The notes under the pieces are model-generated. The model made no database searches. It was not told the origin of the DNA and saw only the letters and a list, made by a program, of their open reading frames with translations. This document shows, one piece after another, positions 8,792 through 16,631 of a stretch of 64,000 nt of DNA. The DNA is from Haloglomus halophilum (GTDB lineage Archaea; Halobacteriota; Halobacteria; Halobacteriales; Haloarculaceae). The stretch spans positions 1,860,001 to 1,924,000 of the forward strand of contig NZ_CP101166.1 of the NCBI RefSeq assembly GCF_024298885.1. Direction: 5' to 3'. The position numbers and the translations under genes are program-made. The first letter of the stretch is position 1. Each line of letters starts with the position of its first letter.

Positions 8792-10018
8792 GTGGAGACG
8801 GACACCGCCGATGCGACGGACGCTGCCGCCTCCGGGACCACCGATACGGGGGCGCCCCGCGGCTGGGGCCCGGTCGCCGCCATCGCCGGCTGGCAGACTG
8901 CCGCGAGCGCCTGTTACTACAGCCTCTTCGCCGCGACCGGCCTGCTGAAGCCGGCGTTCGACCTGTCCGGGACGACCGTCGGCCTCTTCCTGACGGTCGG
9001 GCTGCTGGGGTACACGCTGGCACTGTTCCCGAGCGGCGCGCTCGTCGACGGCTTCGGCGAGCGCCGGGTGATGCTAGCCGGACTCGGTGGGCTGGCGGTC
9101 GCCGCCGTCGGCGTGAGCCTCGCACCCACGTACGGCGCGTTGCTCGCCGCTGCGGCCCTGCTGGGCGCGGCGTACTCGACGGCGATGCCCGCGACGAACC
9201 GAGCCATCGGGGTGAGCGCACCGGCCGGCCGCGCGAACCTCGCGATGGGACTCAAGCAGGTCGGCGTCACCGCGGGCAGTGGGCTGGCCTCGGTGGTCTT
9301 CGCCGCGGTCGCAGCGACGACGCTCGTCACCTGGGTCGCGGGCTTCCGTGCTGTCGCCGCGCTCGGCCTCGTCGCCGCCGCCGGCTTCGCGCTCGCGTAC
9401 GACGGGCGTGCGGGGAGCGGGCGCCTCGCGGCGCCGGACCTCCGGGGACTGGGCGGCAACCGCTCGTACGTTCTGCTCGTCGGGGCGGGCTTCTTCATCG
9501 GTGCGGCCATCTTCGCCGCGCTGGGCTACGTCGTCCTCTACGTCGACGAGGGTGTCGGCGCGACGGTCGCGCTCGGGGGGCTCGTCCTCGGTGCGACGCA
9601 GGTGACCGGCAGCGTCGGGCGCGTGCTGGCGGGCGACCTGGCCGACCGGCTCGGCGGCGCCCGAGGTGCGGCGACGGTGGCGCTGGGCCAGGCCGCCGTC
9701 GCGCTGGTCCTGTTCGGCGTCCTCGCCGCCGGCATCGAGTCGACGCTCGTGGCGGGGGCGGTCCTCCTCGGCGTCGGCATCTCGGTGCTGGGCTCGACGG
9801 GCGTGTTCTACTCCTGTCTCGCGGGGCTCGTCGCCGAGGACGACATCGGCGCGGCGACGGCCGCCGGCCAGACCAGCATCAACGCCGGCGGGATGCTCGC
9901 CCCGCCCGCCTTCGGCTTCCTCGCGGACACCGCGGGCTACGGGACTGCCTGGCTGCTACCAACTGCGTGCATGGGTGCGGCGGTGGTGCTGCTGGTGGGC
10001 GTGCGGCGCGTGGCGTGA
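8792..10018 (+). CDS. nasC: MFS nitrate/nitrite transporter
   Basis: 408-aa membrane protein with about 12 hydrophobic segments of the major facilitator superfamily. The loop between helices 2 and 3 reads GALVDGFGERRVMLAG, the classic MFS GXXXDXXGXR motif, and the equivalent loop in the second half is GDLADRLGGARG. Context at the end of a nitrate assimilation operon implies nitrate/nitrite import (NarK/NasC role), though the NarK nitrate signature is not obvious, so substrate is inferred. A GTG at 8792 is proposed as start: the frame upstream to an ATG at 8657 encodes an Arg/Ser-rich stretch unlike haloarchaeal proteins, whereas after 8792 the acidic leader VETDTADATD begins. Confidence 0.82.
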   Translation: METDTADATDAAASGTTDTGAPRGWGPVAAIAGWQTAASACYYSLFAATGLLKPAFDLSGTTVGLFLTVGLLGYTLALFPSGALVDGFGERRVMLAGLGGLAVAAVGVSLAPTYGALLAAAALLGAAYSTAMPATNRAIGVSAPAGRANLAMGLKQVGVTAGSGLASVVFAAVAATTLVTWVAGFRAVAALGLVAAAGFALAYDGRAGSGRLAAPDLRGLGGNRSYVLLVGAGFFIGAAIFAALGYVVLYVDEGVGATVALGGLVLGATQVTGSVGRVLAGDLADRLGGARGAATVALGQAAVALVLFGVLAAGIESTLVAGAVLLGVGISVLGSTGVFYSCLAGLVAEDDIGAATAAGQTSINAGGMLAPPAFGFLADTAGYGTAWLLPTACMGAAVVLLVGVRRVA

Positions 10019-10039
10019 GAAGTGGGTGGTCGCCGGTCC

Positions 10040-10261
10040 TCACGCCGTGGGGTCGTCGTCCGATGCCGTGTCGAAGCCGAACAGCAACCCGCCGCCGCAG
10101 ACCCCCGTGGCGGCGTTCTGGAGCAGGCCGAGTCCAGCGATACCGGCCGTCAGTGCGGTCGTCCGTTCGCCGGCCCTGGCCGCCGAGACGGCGGTCGCCA
10201 CGAGCCAGATTCCTGCGATGCCACGGACGGTTCGGTCGACCTCGTCGAGGTTCGGACGCAT
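10040..10261 (-). CDS. DUF2892 family two-helix membrane protein
   Basis: 73-aa protein with two hydrophobic helices. The layout NLDEVDRTVRGIAGIWLVAT then TALTAGIAGLGLLQNAATG is that of DUF2892 proteins (YgaP-type membrane domain), normally 60-75 residues. The start at 10261 is chosen over one 21 bases upstream because family members begin just before the D-R-x-x-R segment. It is convergent with the nitrate transporter and divergent from the HTH-10 gene. Function unknown. Confidence 0.78.
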   Translation of the reverse strand: MRPNLDEVDRTVRGIAGIWLVATAVSAARAGERTTALTAGIAGLGLLQNAATGVCGGGLLFGFDTASDDDPTA

Positions 10262-10390
10262 CGGTCGTCCATCTCGTCGCATGGTGGAGTCCGTGTGGCC
10301 GAACAGCTCCGGGGGGTTCTTGACGCGGGGTCGGCCCCGGTCCCGACGGAGCGGCGGTAGTCCTAAACCCGTCTGTCCACCAGCCAGGAT

Positions 10391-11047
10391 ATGAAGCGGG
10401 TCCGGATCACCATCTCGCCGCCCGAGGCCTACCTCCCGCCCGCCTACCGACGCCTGACGCTCGAGGCGTCCGCGCTCTCCACCGTCCGCATCGTCAACTG
10501 GAACGTCGCCGAGCCGCCCGTCGGGTTCCTGCTCTGGGTCCAGGGTGACTACCGCCGACTCGAGGGGGCGTTCGAGGACATGGCGAACGTCCGCGAGTTC
10601 GAAATTCTCCCGAACGGCGACGAGACGGCCTACTGCTTCCTCGCGGCCGAGCAGTCGACCGCGGCCCGCGCGCTGTTCGAGAACTTCACCCGAGAGGACG
10701 TGCTGACGGTGCCGCCGGTCGAGTGCCACGACGACGGGAGCAGCACGTTCACGCTGGTCGGTACCGACGCCGCCATCCAGGCTGCGGTCGAGGGGATTCC
10801 GGACGCTGTCGGCGTCACGGTCGAGGCGGTCGGCGCGACCCCGGTCGGCGTGGACGATGCCGTCCGCTCGCTCTCGCCCCGACAGCGGGAGGCCGCCCGG
10901 GCCGGGCTCCGCGTGGGGTACTACGATGTCCCCCGTGAGGCCACCATCGCCGACGTGGCTGTGGAGCTGGACTGTGGGCGGGCCACCGCGGCCGAGCACC
11001 TCCAGAAGGCCGAGGCGAACCTGTTCCGCGCGCTCTTCGAGGCCTGA
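10391..11047 (+). CDS. HTH-10 (Bat-type) transcriptional regulator
   Basis: 218-aa haloarchaeal regulator. The C-terminal domain from about residue 158 (LSPRQREAARAGLRVGYYDVP followed by TIADVAVELDCGRATAAEHLQKAE) is the HTH-10 DNA-binding domain of the bacterio-opsin activator family. The N-terminal about 150 residues form a Bat-associated sensor-like region rather than a GAF or PAS domain. It lies just after the nitrate operon on the same strand, separated by the small DUF2892 gene on the other strand, so it is a candidate regulator of nitrogen genes; that link is positional only. A short AT-rich patch before 10391 is compatible with its own promoter. Confidence 0.85.
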   Translation: MKRVRITISPPEAYLPPAYRRLTLEASALSTVRIVNWNVAEPPVGFLLWVQGDYRRLEGAFEDMANVREFEILPNGDETAYCFLAAEQSTAARALFENFTREDVLTVPPVECHDDGSSTFTLVGTDAAIQAAVEGIPDAVGVTVEAVGATPVGVDDAVRSLSPRQREAARAGLRVGYYDVPREATIADVAVELDCGRATAAEHLQKAEANLFRALFEA

Positions 11048-11059
11048 GAACGCCGGCGG

Positions 11060-11779
11060 CTACACCTCCAGCTCCTCGGCTGTCTCCGTCAGCTCCGTCA
11101 CGTGCTCGTTGTACGCATCGACGAACGCGGCCACGTCCGGCGCGAGTTCCTTCAGGTCGGGCACGCTCGGTGGGCCGTACTGCGAGAGGAGGTAGATGCC
11201 GTCGCTGCCGCCGACACGGAGGTACGACACCTGTGCGCCGTCGCGCTTGAGCTCCCAGCGCGAGCCGTTGACGCGCGCGGTGAAGGTGCCGTACTGGTCG
11301 CCCTCGTAGCGGTCGAGTTCGCCGACCATCGTCGTACAGACCTCGCGGATGCGCGCGAGGACGCGTTCGCGCTCGGCGACGATGTCGCTCGTATCGGTCG
11401 GCTCCGGAAACGCCGTGGGAGCGTCGTCGAGCGCGCCCGCCAGGGAGTCGACCCAGGCGTCGAACGCGCGGACGAAGGCGGCGTAGTCGCGTGCGGCCAG
11501 CGCCAGCGCGTCCGGCTCGGGCGGCTGCTTGGTCGAGACGACGTACACCGGTTCCCCCGAGCGCGGCTCGAACAGGAGGAACTCCACGTCGCCGGCCTCG
11601 TACTTCAGGGTCCACTCCCCGGCGTCGGTTGTGAACGCGCGGCGACCGTAGTCGCCACCCTGCACCCGAGCGAGCGCCCGCGCCAGCCCGCTCGCGTGGT
11701 CGCGGATGGCGCCGGCCACCTCGTCGCGTCGGTCGGCCACCGCCTCGGGGTCCGTCTCCAGCTCCGGCAGGTCGGTCAC
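11060..11779 (-). CDS. Conserved haloarchaeal protein of unknown function, internally duplicated
   Basis: 239-aa soluble acidic protein. I do not recognise a named family. Two halves look alike: GDYGRRAFTTDAGEWTLKYE followed by VEFLLFEPRSGEPVYVVSTK in the first, and GDQYGTFTARVNGSRWELKR followed by VSYLRVGGSDGIYLLSQ in the second. Each half ends in a helical segment (YAAFVRAFDAWVDSL versus VAAFVDAYNEHVTEL). This suggests an ancient duplication of a beta-sheet plus helix unit of about 110 residues. No membrane segment or catalytic motif is visible. It converges with the HTH-10 gene, leaving 12 bases between them. Confidence 0.75.
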   Translation of the reverse strand: MTDLPELETDPEAVADRRDEVAGAIRDHASGLARALARVQGGDYGRRAFTTDAGEWTLKYEAGDVEFLLFEPRSGEPVYVVSTKQPPEPDALALAARDYAAFVRAFDAWVDSLAGALDDAPTAFPEPTDTSDIVAERERVLARIREVCTTMVGELDRYEGDQYGTFTARVNGSRWELKRDGAQVSYLRVGGSDGIYLLSQYGPPSVPDLKELAPDVAAFVDAYNEHVTELTETAEELEV

Positions 11780-11981
11780 GGACGATGGTGGCGCGGCGGC
11801 GGCCTTAGGGTTCCGGTCGCTGTCTCGGGGCGCCGCATAATCTACCAGATTTCGTCCATACCACGGGAATTATGGCGAAAATGCTCGACTTTCTGAGATA
11901 TAATGGGGGTGTAGAAGAAATGGGCGGGGATGGCTATGGCTCGTCGAATGGGTGCGAAAGAACTGGGTTATGGGGTCGCCG

Positions 11982-12164
11982 TCACTCGTCCTCGTCGGCG
12001 TCCGCCGACTGCGGGGTGCCGTCCCCGCCGTCCGTGAGCAGCTCCACGTCTTCGGCGGGTTCCTCCTCGACGAACGAGGGGTCGTCCGTCTCCTCCTCCA
12101 GTTCCTCCTCGAACTCCTCGGCGACCTCGCTGGACCAGTCACGCGGTGTGTACCCGTGGCACAT
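11982..12164 (-). CDS. Small acidic haloarchaeal protein (MCHGY type)
   Basis: 60-aa very acidic protein beginning MCHGYTPRDWS, followed by a Glu-rich helical stretch and a disordered acidic tail. Small proteins that start with MCH(G/H)Y and continue acidic are common in haloarchaea; I know no assigned function. The Cys-His near the N-terminus could bind a metal. The coding case rests on the acidic composition, the conserved-looking N-terminus and the clean intergenic borders. The surrounding non-coding sequence (11800-11980) is AT-richer, with TATAATGGGG near 11899. Confidence 0.65.
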   Translation of the reverse strand: MCHGYTPRDWSSEVAEEFEEELEEETDDPSFVEEEPAEDVELLTDGGDGTPQSADADEDE

Positions 12165-12267
12165 GGCGAGGGAGTGTAACGGTTCTACACGGTTAATCTC
12201 TGGGCCGGGAGCGTCCGGCCCGCTCCGTCGGCTGGTCTCACCACCCCCGCTAAAGACGCTACCCCTG

Positions 12268-13173
12268 TCACGCGAACGCGCGGACCGTCTCGAAGTCGTC
12301 CTCGCGGATGGCGTCCGCGAGCGCGGCCTCGTCCACCTCGGGCGTGTGCTGGGGGTACTTCCGCTGGAAGTAGCCCACGATGTTGGTCACGTCGCGCGCG
12401 AGCAGTTCCTCGGCGTTCGCGTGGTCGGTCGGGACCGCCTGCGGCCAGTCGAAGACGGTGACGCCCTCCGACCCGACGAAGACGTTGTACTCGGACATGT
12501 CGGCGTGGACGAACCCCTCGCGGTACGCGCCGGCCATCTCGTCGAGCACGAGGTCGAGGACGGGCACGACCTGCCCGTCCGTGAGGCCCGCGCGCGACAA
12601 CTCGACGCCGTCCATCTTCGCCATCACGATGGCGTGGCGGTTCTGGTCGACCGGCCGGGGCACGCGCACGTCGGGATACAGCGTCTCCAGGGCCTCGTAC
12701 TCGCGCTCGGCGGCCTTTCGTGCGGTGTAGAACCAGGAGATGTGCTGCTTCTCGCTGGTGTAGTCGCGCTCTTTGTCCACCTCGCGGAAGTTGGTGTACC
12801 CCTCGCGGTGGTACTTCAGCGCGAGCGGCTGGAAGCTCCGGACCTCGTAGACGTCGGACTCCTTGCCGACCCCGAGCGGCCCACCGACGCCGTCGATGGT
12901 GTCGCGCTCGGCGAAGGTGTGCAGCGCGAGCGCGTCGTACCCCTCGAACGTGAGCCGGTAGCCGGTGTACTGGATGGTCTTTCGCTCGACGAGGCCGCGG
13001 CGCTCACAGCGGTCCAGCCGGTAGTCGACGTTCTCCGAATCGAGTCCCGAGAACTCCGGGAGCTTCCCCTCGGCGACCCAGCGCGAGAACCGCATCCCGT
13101 GCTCCAGGCCGGACAGGAGGTGGAAGTCCTCCGGCTCGAGTTCGGCCATCTCGCCGGCCACGTTCCGGACCAT
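12268..13173 (-). CDS. rio2: RIO2-type serine/threonine protein kinase
   Basis: 301-aa atypical kinase/ATPase. The N-terminal winged helix (about 1-90) is specific to the RIO2 subfamily. The P-loop PLGVGKESDVY is at 99-109, the catalytic loop VHADMSEYN at 222-230 supplies Asp225 and Asn230, and the metal-binding FDWPQAV is at 241-247. In eukaryotes RIO2 acts in 40S ribosome maturation and archaeal RIO2 is thought to do the same for 30S; this is family knowledge. Start at 13173 (ATG giving MVRNVAGEM) is chosen because upstream codons on this frame have no family similarity. It lies alone, tail toward the MCHGY gene. Confidence 0.93.
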   Translation of the reverse strand: MVRNVAGEMAELEPEDFHLLSGLEHGMRFSRWVAEGKLPEFSGLDSENVDYRLDRCERRGLVERKTIQYTGYRLTFEGYDALALHTFAERDTIDGVGGPLGVGKESDVYEVRSFQPLALKYHREGYTNFREVDKERDYTSEKQHISWFYTARKAAEREYEALETLYPDVRVPRPVDQNRHAIVMAKMDGVELSRAGLTDGQVVPVLDLVLDEMAGAYREGFVHADMSEYNVFVGSEGVTVFDWPQAVPTDHANAEELLARDVTNIVGYFQRKYPQHTPEVDEAALADAIREDDFETVRAFA

Positions 13174-13303
13174 AGCGGCCGTAGCGCGCCGACGGGCAAA
13201 AGCAACTCCTCTCGGAACAGCGGTTCGGGTCGCGGATAAACCGGATTCGGCGATACGAAACCGGGCGCCGCGCTCGTCGCATGTCGGGTCGGAGCCGCGC
13301 CCC

Positions 13304-13873
13304 TCAGGAGTCGGCCGATGACCCGAGCAGCGGGCGGAGAAGCAGCCCCCGGTAATGCAACAGCTGGTATATCGTCGAAAGTGCGAACAGGACGAGGAAC
13401 CCGCTGGCCCAGGCGAGTGCCGAGACGGCCGAAACGACGGGGAACCCGCCAGCCGACAGGGTGACGAGCACCAGAGCGAGGGTACCGAGGAGGCGGTAGT
13501 ACTCCTCCCAGGTGACACCGGTCCCGGAGATCGCCGCGAGATGGCGGCCGACGTGGGGTGCGCCGCTGCACGGGACCACCTCCTTGCGGTCGCGGTCGTA
13601 CTCCACGATGTCGTGCTCGGCCAGCGTGGGCAGATGGGTCTGGTGGAGCGAGATGTACACCGCCTCCCGGACGTCACGTGGTGGCGGTGTCTCGCCCGTC
13701 TCCCGTGCCGCGACCACCTCCGAGAGGGTCCGGACGGTGGTCGGCCCCCAGGACGTTCCGAGGTGATGGAGGGCCGCTCGCCGCCGAGGGTTCCGGAGGA
13801 TGTGGTGGAGATCGTCGTCGCTCAGCGTCGGCCGACTGCGAAGCGAGAGGCGTGATTCGGTGTTGGTGGACAT
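13304..13873 (-). CDS. DUF7344-type winged-helix membrane regulator
   Basis: 189-aa protein. Residues about 17-105 form a winged-helix domain with LHHILRNPRRRAALHHL and the wing region LHQTHLPTLAEHDIVEYDRD, the hallmark of the haloarchaeal DUF7344 family. Two hydrophobic helices follow (YRLLGTLALVLVTLSAGG and AVSALAWASGFLVLFALSTI), so it should be anchored in the membrane with the DNA-binding domain inside. It is divergent from the SipW/CalY-type genes and has a paralogue at the far end of that locus (18673-19236) sharing HQTHLP/QTHLPKL and VEYD..RK. It is therefore a candidate local regulator; that role is inferred. Confidence 0.82.
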   Translation of the reverse strand: MSTNTESRLSLRSRPTLSDDDLHHILRNPRRRAALHHLGTSWGPTTVRTLSEVVAARETGETPPPRDVREAVYISLHQTHLPTLAEHDIVEYDRDRKEVVPCSGAPHVGRHLAAISGTGVTWEEYYRLLGTLALVLVTLSAGGFPVVSAVSALAWASGFLVLFALSTIYQLLHYRGLLLRPLLGSSADS

Positions 13874-14259
13874 GGTGTTTCACGCGGGAGCGCGCCGGGT
13901 GGGTCACGACCGTGGGGGGACCGGTCGTGGACCCACCGGGGGCGCGTTGGGGTCGTGCGGTGCAGGGATGGTATGTATGAGCCGGATACCCCGGCACCGA
14001 GCTACCGCTCGTCTGAACCCGGCCGCCGCATCACCGGCTGGTGAATACGCCGCGATTGTCTCGGATAATCGTCACTTAACCGCGGAGTTCGCCATGTTCA
14101 GTCCGTGGTTAAACCTCCCGCGCGAGCACCTAATCCGGGGTTAGAACCGGATAGGCGCCCGATAGAGGGTACCGAAGGAACTCATAGCTAACCACCCCTC
14201 TCTACAAGGGGTTCTCACCCGGTCGGGGTCCCCGCATGGGCCGGACCGGGGGAGAAACC
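13874..14259. promoter_or_regulatory. Divergent control region of the SipW/CalY-type locus
   Basis: No gene is evident in these 386 bases. Several TTAA-containing inverted motifs stand out: TTAACCGCGG (14076-14085) and CCGTGGTTAA (14103-14112) form 10-bp arms with one mismatch, 17 bases apart. A second pair, CTAA and TTAG, brackets TCCGGGG near 14134-14148. A perfect 6-bp hairpin ACCCCT (14194-14199) / AGGGGT (14207-14212) lies 48 bases before ATG 14260. The cluster sits between the divergent DUF7344-type gene and the first secreted-protein gene, so these are likely operators or leader structures for both. GGGGGAGA before ATG 14260 is a suitable ribosome-binding site. Confidence 0.5.
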
Positions 14260-15267
14260 ATGTCCAACGAACGAATCCGCATCTCCCGGCGCAAAGCACT
14301 CGTCGGGCTCGGCTCGATCGGCCTCGCGTCCGCGGGCGCCGGTCTCGGCACGTATGCACAGTTCACAGATCAGGAGGAGCAGTCGGTCACCTTCACGGCC
14401 GGCGGCATCGACGGCCAGCTCAGTTGGGGCGCCAGCTACAACAAGAACCAGGTCGCCGACGAGCTGACCAACGTCGAGGTCACCGACACCGCCGCGGGCG
14501 TCGCGTTCAATCTGACCGATGTCAAGCCCGGCGACTACGGCTCCATCACGTTCGAGCTGGAGGTCACCAACAACCCGGCGTGGGTGTCCTCGTGTGTCGG
14601 CTACGCGAACGACATCGACGGCCGGACGTTCGAGCCGGAGGTCGAGGCTGACGACGACCTCGACGGCTCGGAGACTGACCCGGTCCAGAACCATCCCCAC
14701 GGCGAACTGGCCGACAACCTGCTCATCATCCCGTTCTACTCGGACGGGCCGAACACGTTCTTCGACAGCAACGGCACGCCCGGCGAGCCGGACGGTGACT
14801 GGACTGGCAACATGACCGATTACGGCGGCGGGACCTCGGCGGCCTTCTGGAACAGCCGCGAGGGAACGAACGACTTCGAGGACCTCCAGCCTCGGACGCT
14901 ACACGACGTGGCGACGGGTGCGAGTTCGAAGAACACCATCCTCTGGAACGAGGACGACGGAGTCGTCGAGATTCCCGGTCCGGAGGGATCCGAGGTGGAT
15001 ACCGGATGTGTCGTGCTGGACGGGGACGCGGAGGACGACGAAAACACCTACGACGACGAGCGCGAGGCGTCGCCGCTGGAGCCCGACGACACGCTCAACT
15101 TCGGTTACGACTGGCATCTCCCCTACACGGCGGGGAACGCCCTACAGGGCGACAGCGTGACGATGAAGCTCGGGTTCACGTTCAGCCAGGTCCGCCACTC
15201 CCAATCCCCGACCTTCCAGAACGACTACGCTCCGGGGAACTACACGCCGAACGACGATTCGAGCTAA
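14260..15267 (+). CDS. SipW-dependent secreted protein, CalY/TasA-like (first copy)
   Basis: 335-aa secreted protein. The N-terminus ISRRKALVGLGSIGLASAGA followed by GTYAQFTDQEEQ is the SipW-type signal (hydrophobic segment, then A-x-F-x-D-x-E at the cleavage region) seen in camelysin/TasA-like proteins, which can form surface fibres in bacteria. The mature part starts with a beta-strand-rich block (SVTFTAGGIDG, LTDVKPGDYGSITFELEVTN) and has long acidic loops. Cleavage by the signal peptidase encoded at 16632-17972 is expected. ATG 14260 has a good ribosome-binding site; an ATG 24 bases earlier is less likely. A polymeric surface or structural role is inferred from the family, not shown. Confidence 0.83.
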   Translation: MSNERIRISRRKALVGLGSIGLASAGAGLGTYAQFTDQEEQSVTFTAGGIDGQLSWGASYNKNQVADELTNVEVTDTAAGVAFNLTDVKPGDYGSITFELEVTNNPAWVSSCVGYANDIDGRTFEPEVEADDDLDGSETDPVQNHPHGELADNLLIIPFYSDGPNTFFDSNGTPGEPDGDWTGNMTDYGGGTSAAFWNSREGTNDFEDLQPRTLHDVATGASSKNTILWNEDDGVVEIPGPEGSEVDTGCVVLDGDAEDDENTYDDEREASPLEPDDTLNFGYDWHLPYTAGNALQGDSVTMKLGFTFSQVRHSQSPTFQNDYAPGNYTPNDDSS

Positions 15268-15455
15268 TCCGCTCACAGAACCGTGTTCACCGGGCGAACC
15301 GTGCCGACTGCGGGCCATCCCCCGTCGACACCTGCGGGACCGTCCGGGCACGTCCTGACCTCGTTCGATCCGCCGTTGGCGGCCAGGCGGTCTCCTCCCG
15401 GGCCCCCATCGACGCGAACGCGCGGTGACGCCACGAACCCCCCCTCAGCTACCAC

Positions 15456-16586
15456 ATGACCGACAACGACGCCCCCCTTCGACGCGACGTGCTGCTCGCG
15501 CTCGGCGCAACCGGCGCGGCCACCGCCGGCGCCGGCGTGGGGAGCCTCGCCGCCTTCGCGGACCGCGAGGGGACGGCCGCGTCGTTCCAGGCGGGGGGTG
15601 TCGACCTCGTGGTCCACTACGAGGGGAACGACGAGACGGTCACCATCGACAGCGGCGGGGTCGGTGACGGTCCCGAACTCACGCTCCCGGACCCGACGGA
15701 GTCGACGCCGACGGAGGCGGAGTTCTGCTTCGAACTGAAGGGGAACCCGGCGTACATCTGGCTCTGTCCGGGTATCGACCTCGACCTGTGTTCGGATGTC
15801 GACGCCGACGGGGACGGCCTCCTCGGCGAGGTCGGCGAGACGGTCGACGGGACGCTCGGCGAACTCGACGACGTGCTCGACCTCTCTCTGGCGTACTGTG
15901 ACGTGGACGCCTCGGAGCCGGAGTCGGTCTTCGAGGGCTCGCTCTGTACGCTCCTCGGCCAGTACGCGGGCGGATTCCCGCTCGATGGAGAGGGGCGACT
16001 GGTGACTGCCCCGGGGCACCAGGCACCGTTCCAGCCAACTGACGCGCCCGGCTCGAACCCCTGTCTCTGCCTGAGTCTCTCGGTGACCGGTGACCTGCCG
16101 CTGGACCTGGGCGCGGTGAACCTGGGTCTCAACCTCCGGTTCCATGCGGTCCAGGCCCGGCACAACGACGGCGAGACGGGCCCCTGCGCGACGCTGGAGC
16201 CGCCGGAGCCGACGCCGACACCGACACCCACCCCCGGGCCGGACGCCCACGACATCAGCTTCGTCGCGTTCTGCACCTCGACGGGGAACCTGAGCAGGAA
16301 TGATGTCCTGTTGCTCGATGTCAGCGACGAGGGCGGGGCGCCGGCGCTGACCTGGGAGACGAAGGCCGATGTCGAGCACGTGGTCATCAAGAGCGGCATC
16401 GGCTCGGGCGGTGCCCCGGAGAACCCGGACCGGGGAATCGAGGTGTTCGACTATCCCGGCGGGATACAGAGCAAGACGGTTCAGGTCGGTGATGGTGAGC
16501 AGGCGACCGACCGAACGGAATCGAACTACTGTCTCGGGGACGGGACGGGTGTCAAGATCGAGCGAGAGGATTTCGACCAGTACTGA
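15456..16586 (+). CDS. SipW-dependent secreted protein, CalY/TasA-like (second copy)
   Basis: 376-aa secreted protein, paralogous in its first half to the preceding gene. Signal region: RRDVLLALGATGAATAGAGV then SLAAFADREGTAASFQAGGVD, matching the SipW-type cleavage context. It next has PTEAEFCFELKGNPAYIWLC, comparable to the LEVTNNPAWVSSCVG of its neighbour. A short Pro-Thr hinge (residues about 249-261) leads to a second domain beginning DISFVAFCTSTGNLSRNDVL, rich in beta strands with paired cysteines, similar to C-terminal domains attached to haloarchaeal surface proteins. Probably cotranscribed with 14260 and 16632 genes (188- and 45-base gaps). Confidence 0.82.
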   Translation: MTDNDAPLRRDVLLALGATGAATAGAGVGSLAAFADREGTAASFQAGGVDLVVHYEGNDETVTIDSGGVGDGPELTLPDPTESTPTEAEFCFELKGNPAYIWLCPGIDLDLCSDVDADGDGLLGEVGETVDGTLGELDDVLDLSLAYCDVDASEPESVFEGSLCTLLGQYAGGFPLDGEGRLVTAPGHQAPFQPTDAPGSNPCLCLSLSVTGDLPLDLGAVNLGLNLRFHAVQARHNDGETGPCATLEPPEPTPTPTPTPGPDAHDISFVAFCTSTGNLSRNDVLLLDVSDEGGAPALTWETKADVEHVVIKSGIGSGGAPENPDRGIEVFDYPGGIQSKTVQVGDGEQATDRTESNYCLGDGTGVKIEREDFDQY

Positions 16587-16631
16587 ACCGATGTCACGAA
16601 CACACGCACGACCGACCGCGGGGCACGAGCC

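Noticed and set aside
8626..8792. Frameshift joining the 36-aa frame to the transporter
   Set aside because: The frames do not combine into a recognisable N-terminus at any junction tried, so a separate peptide or non-coding gap is more likely.
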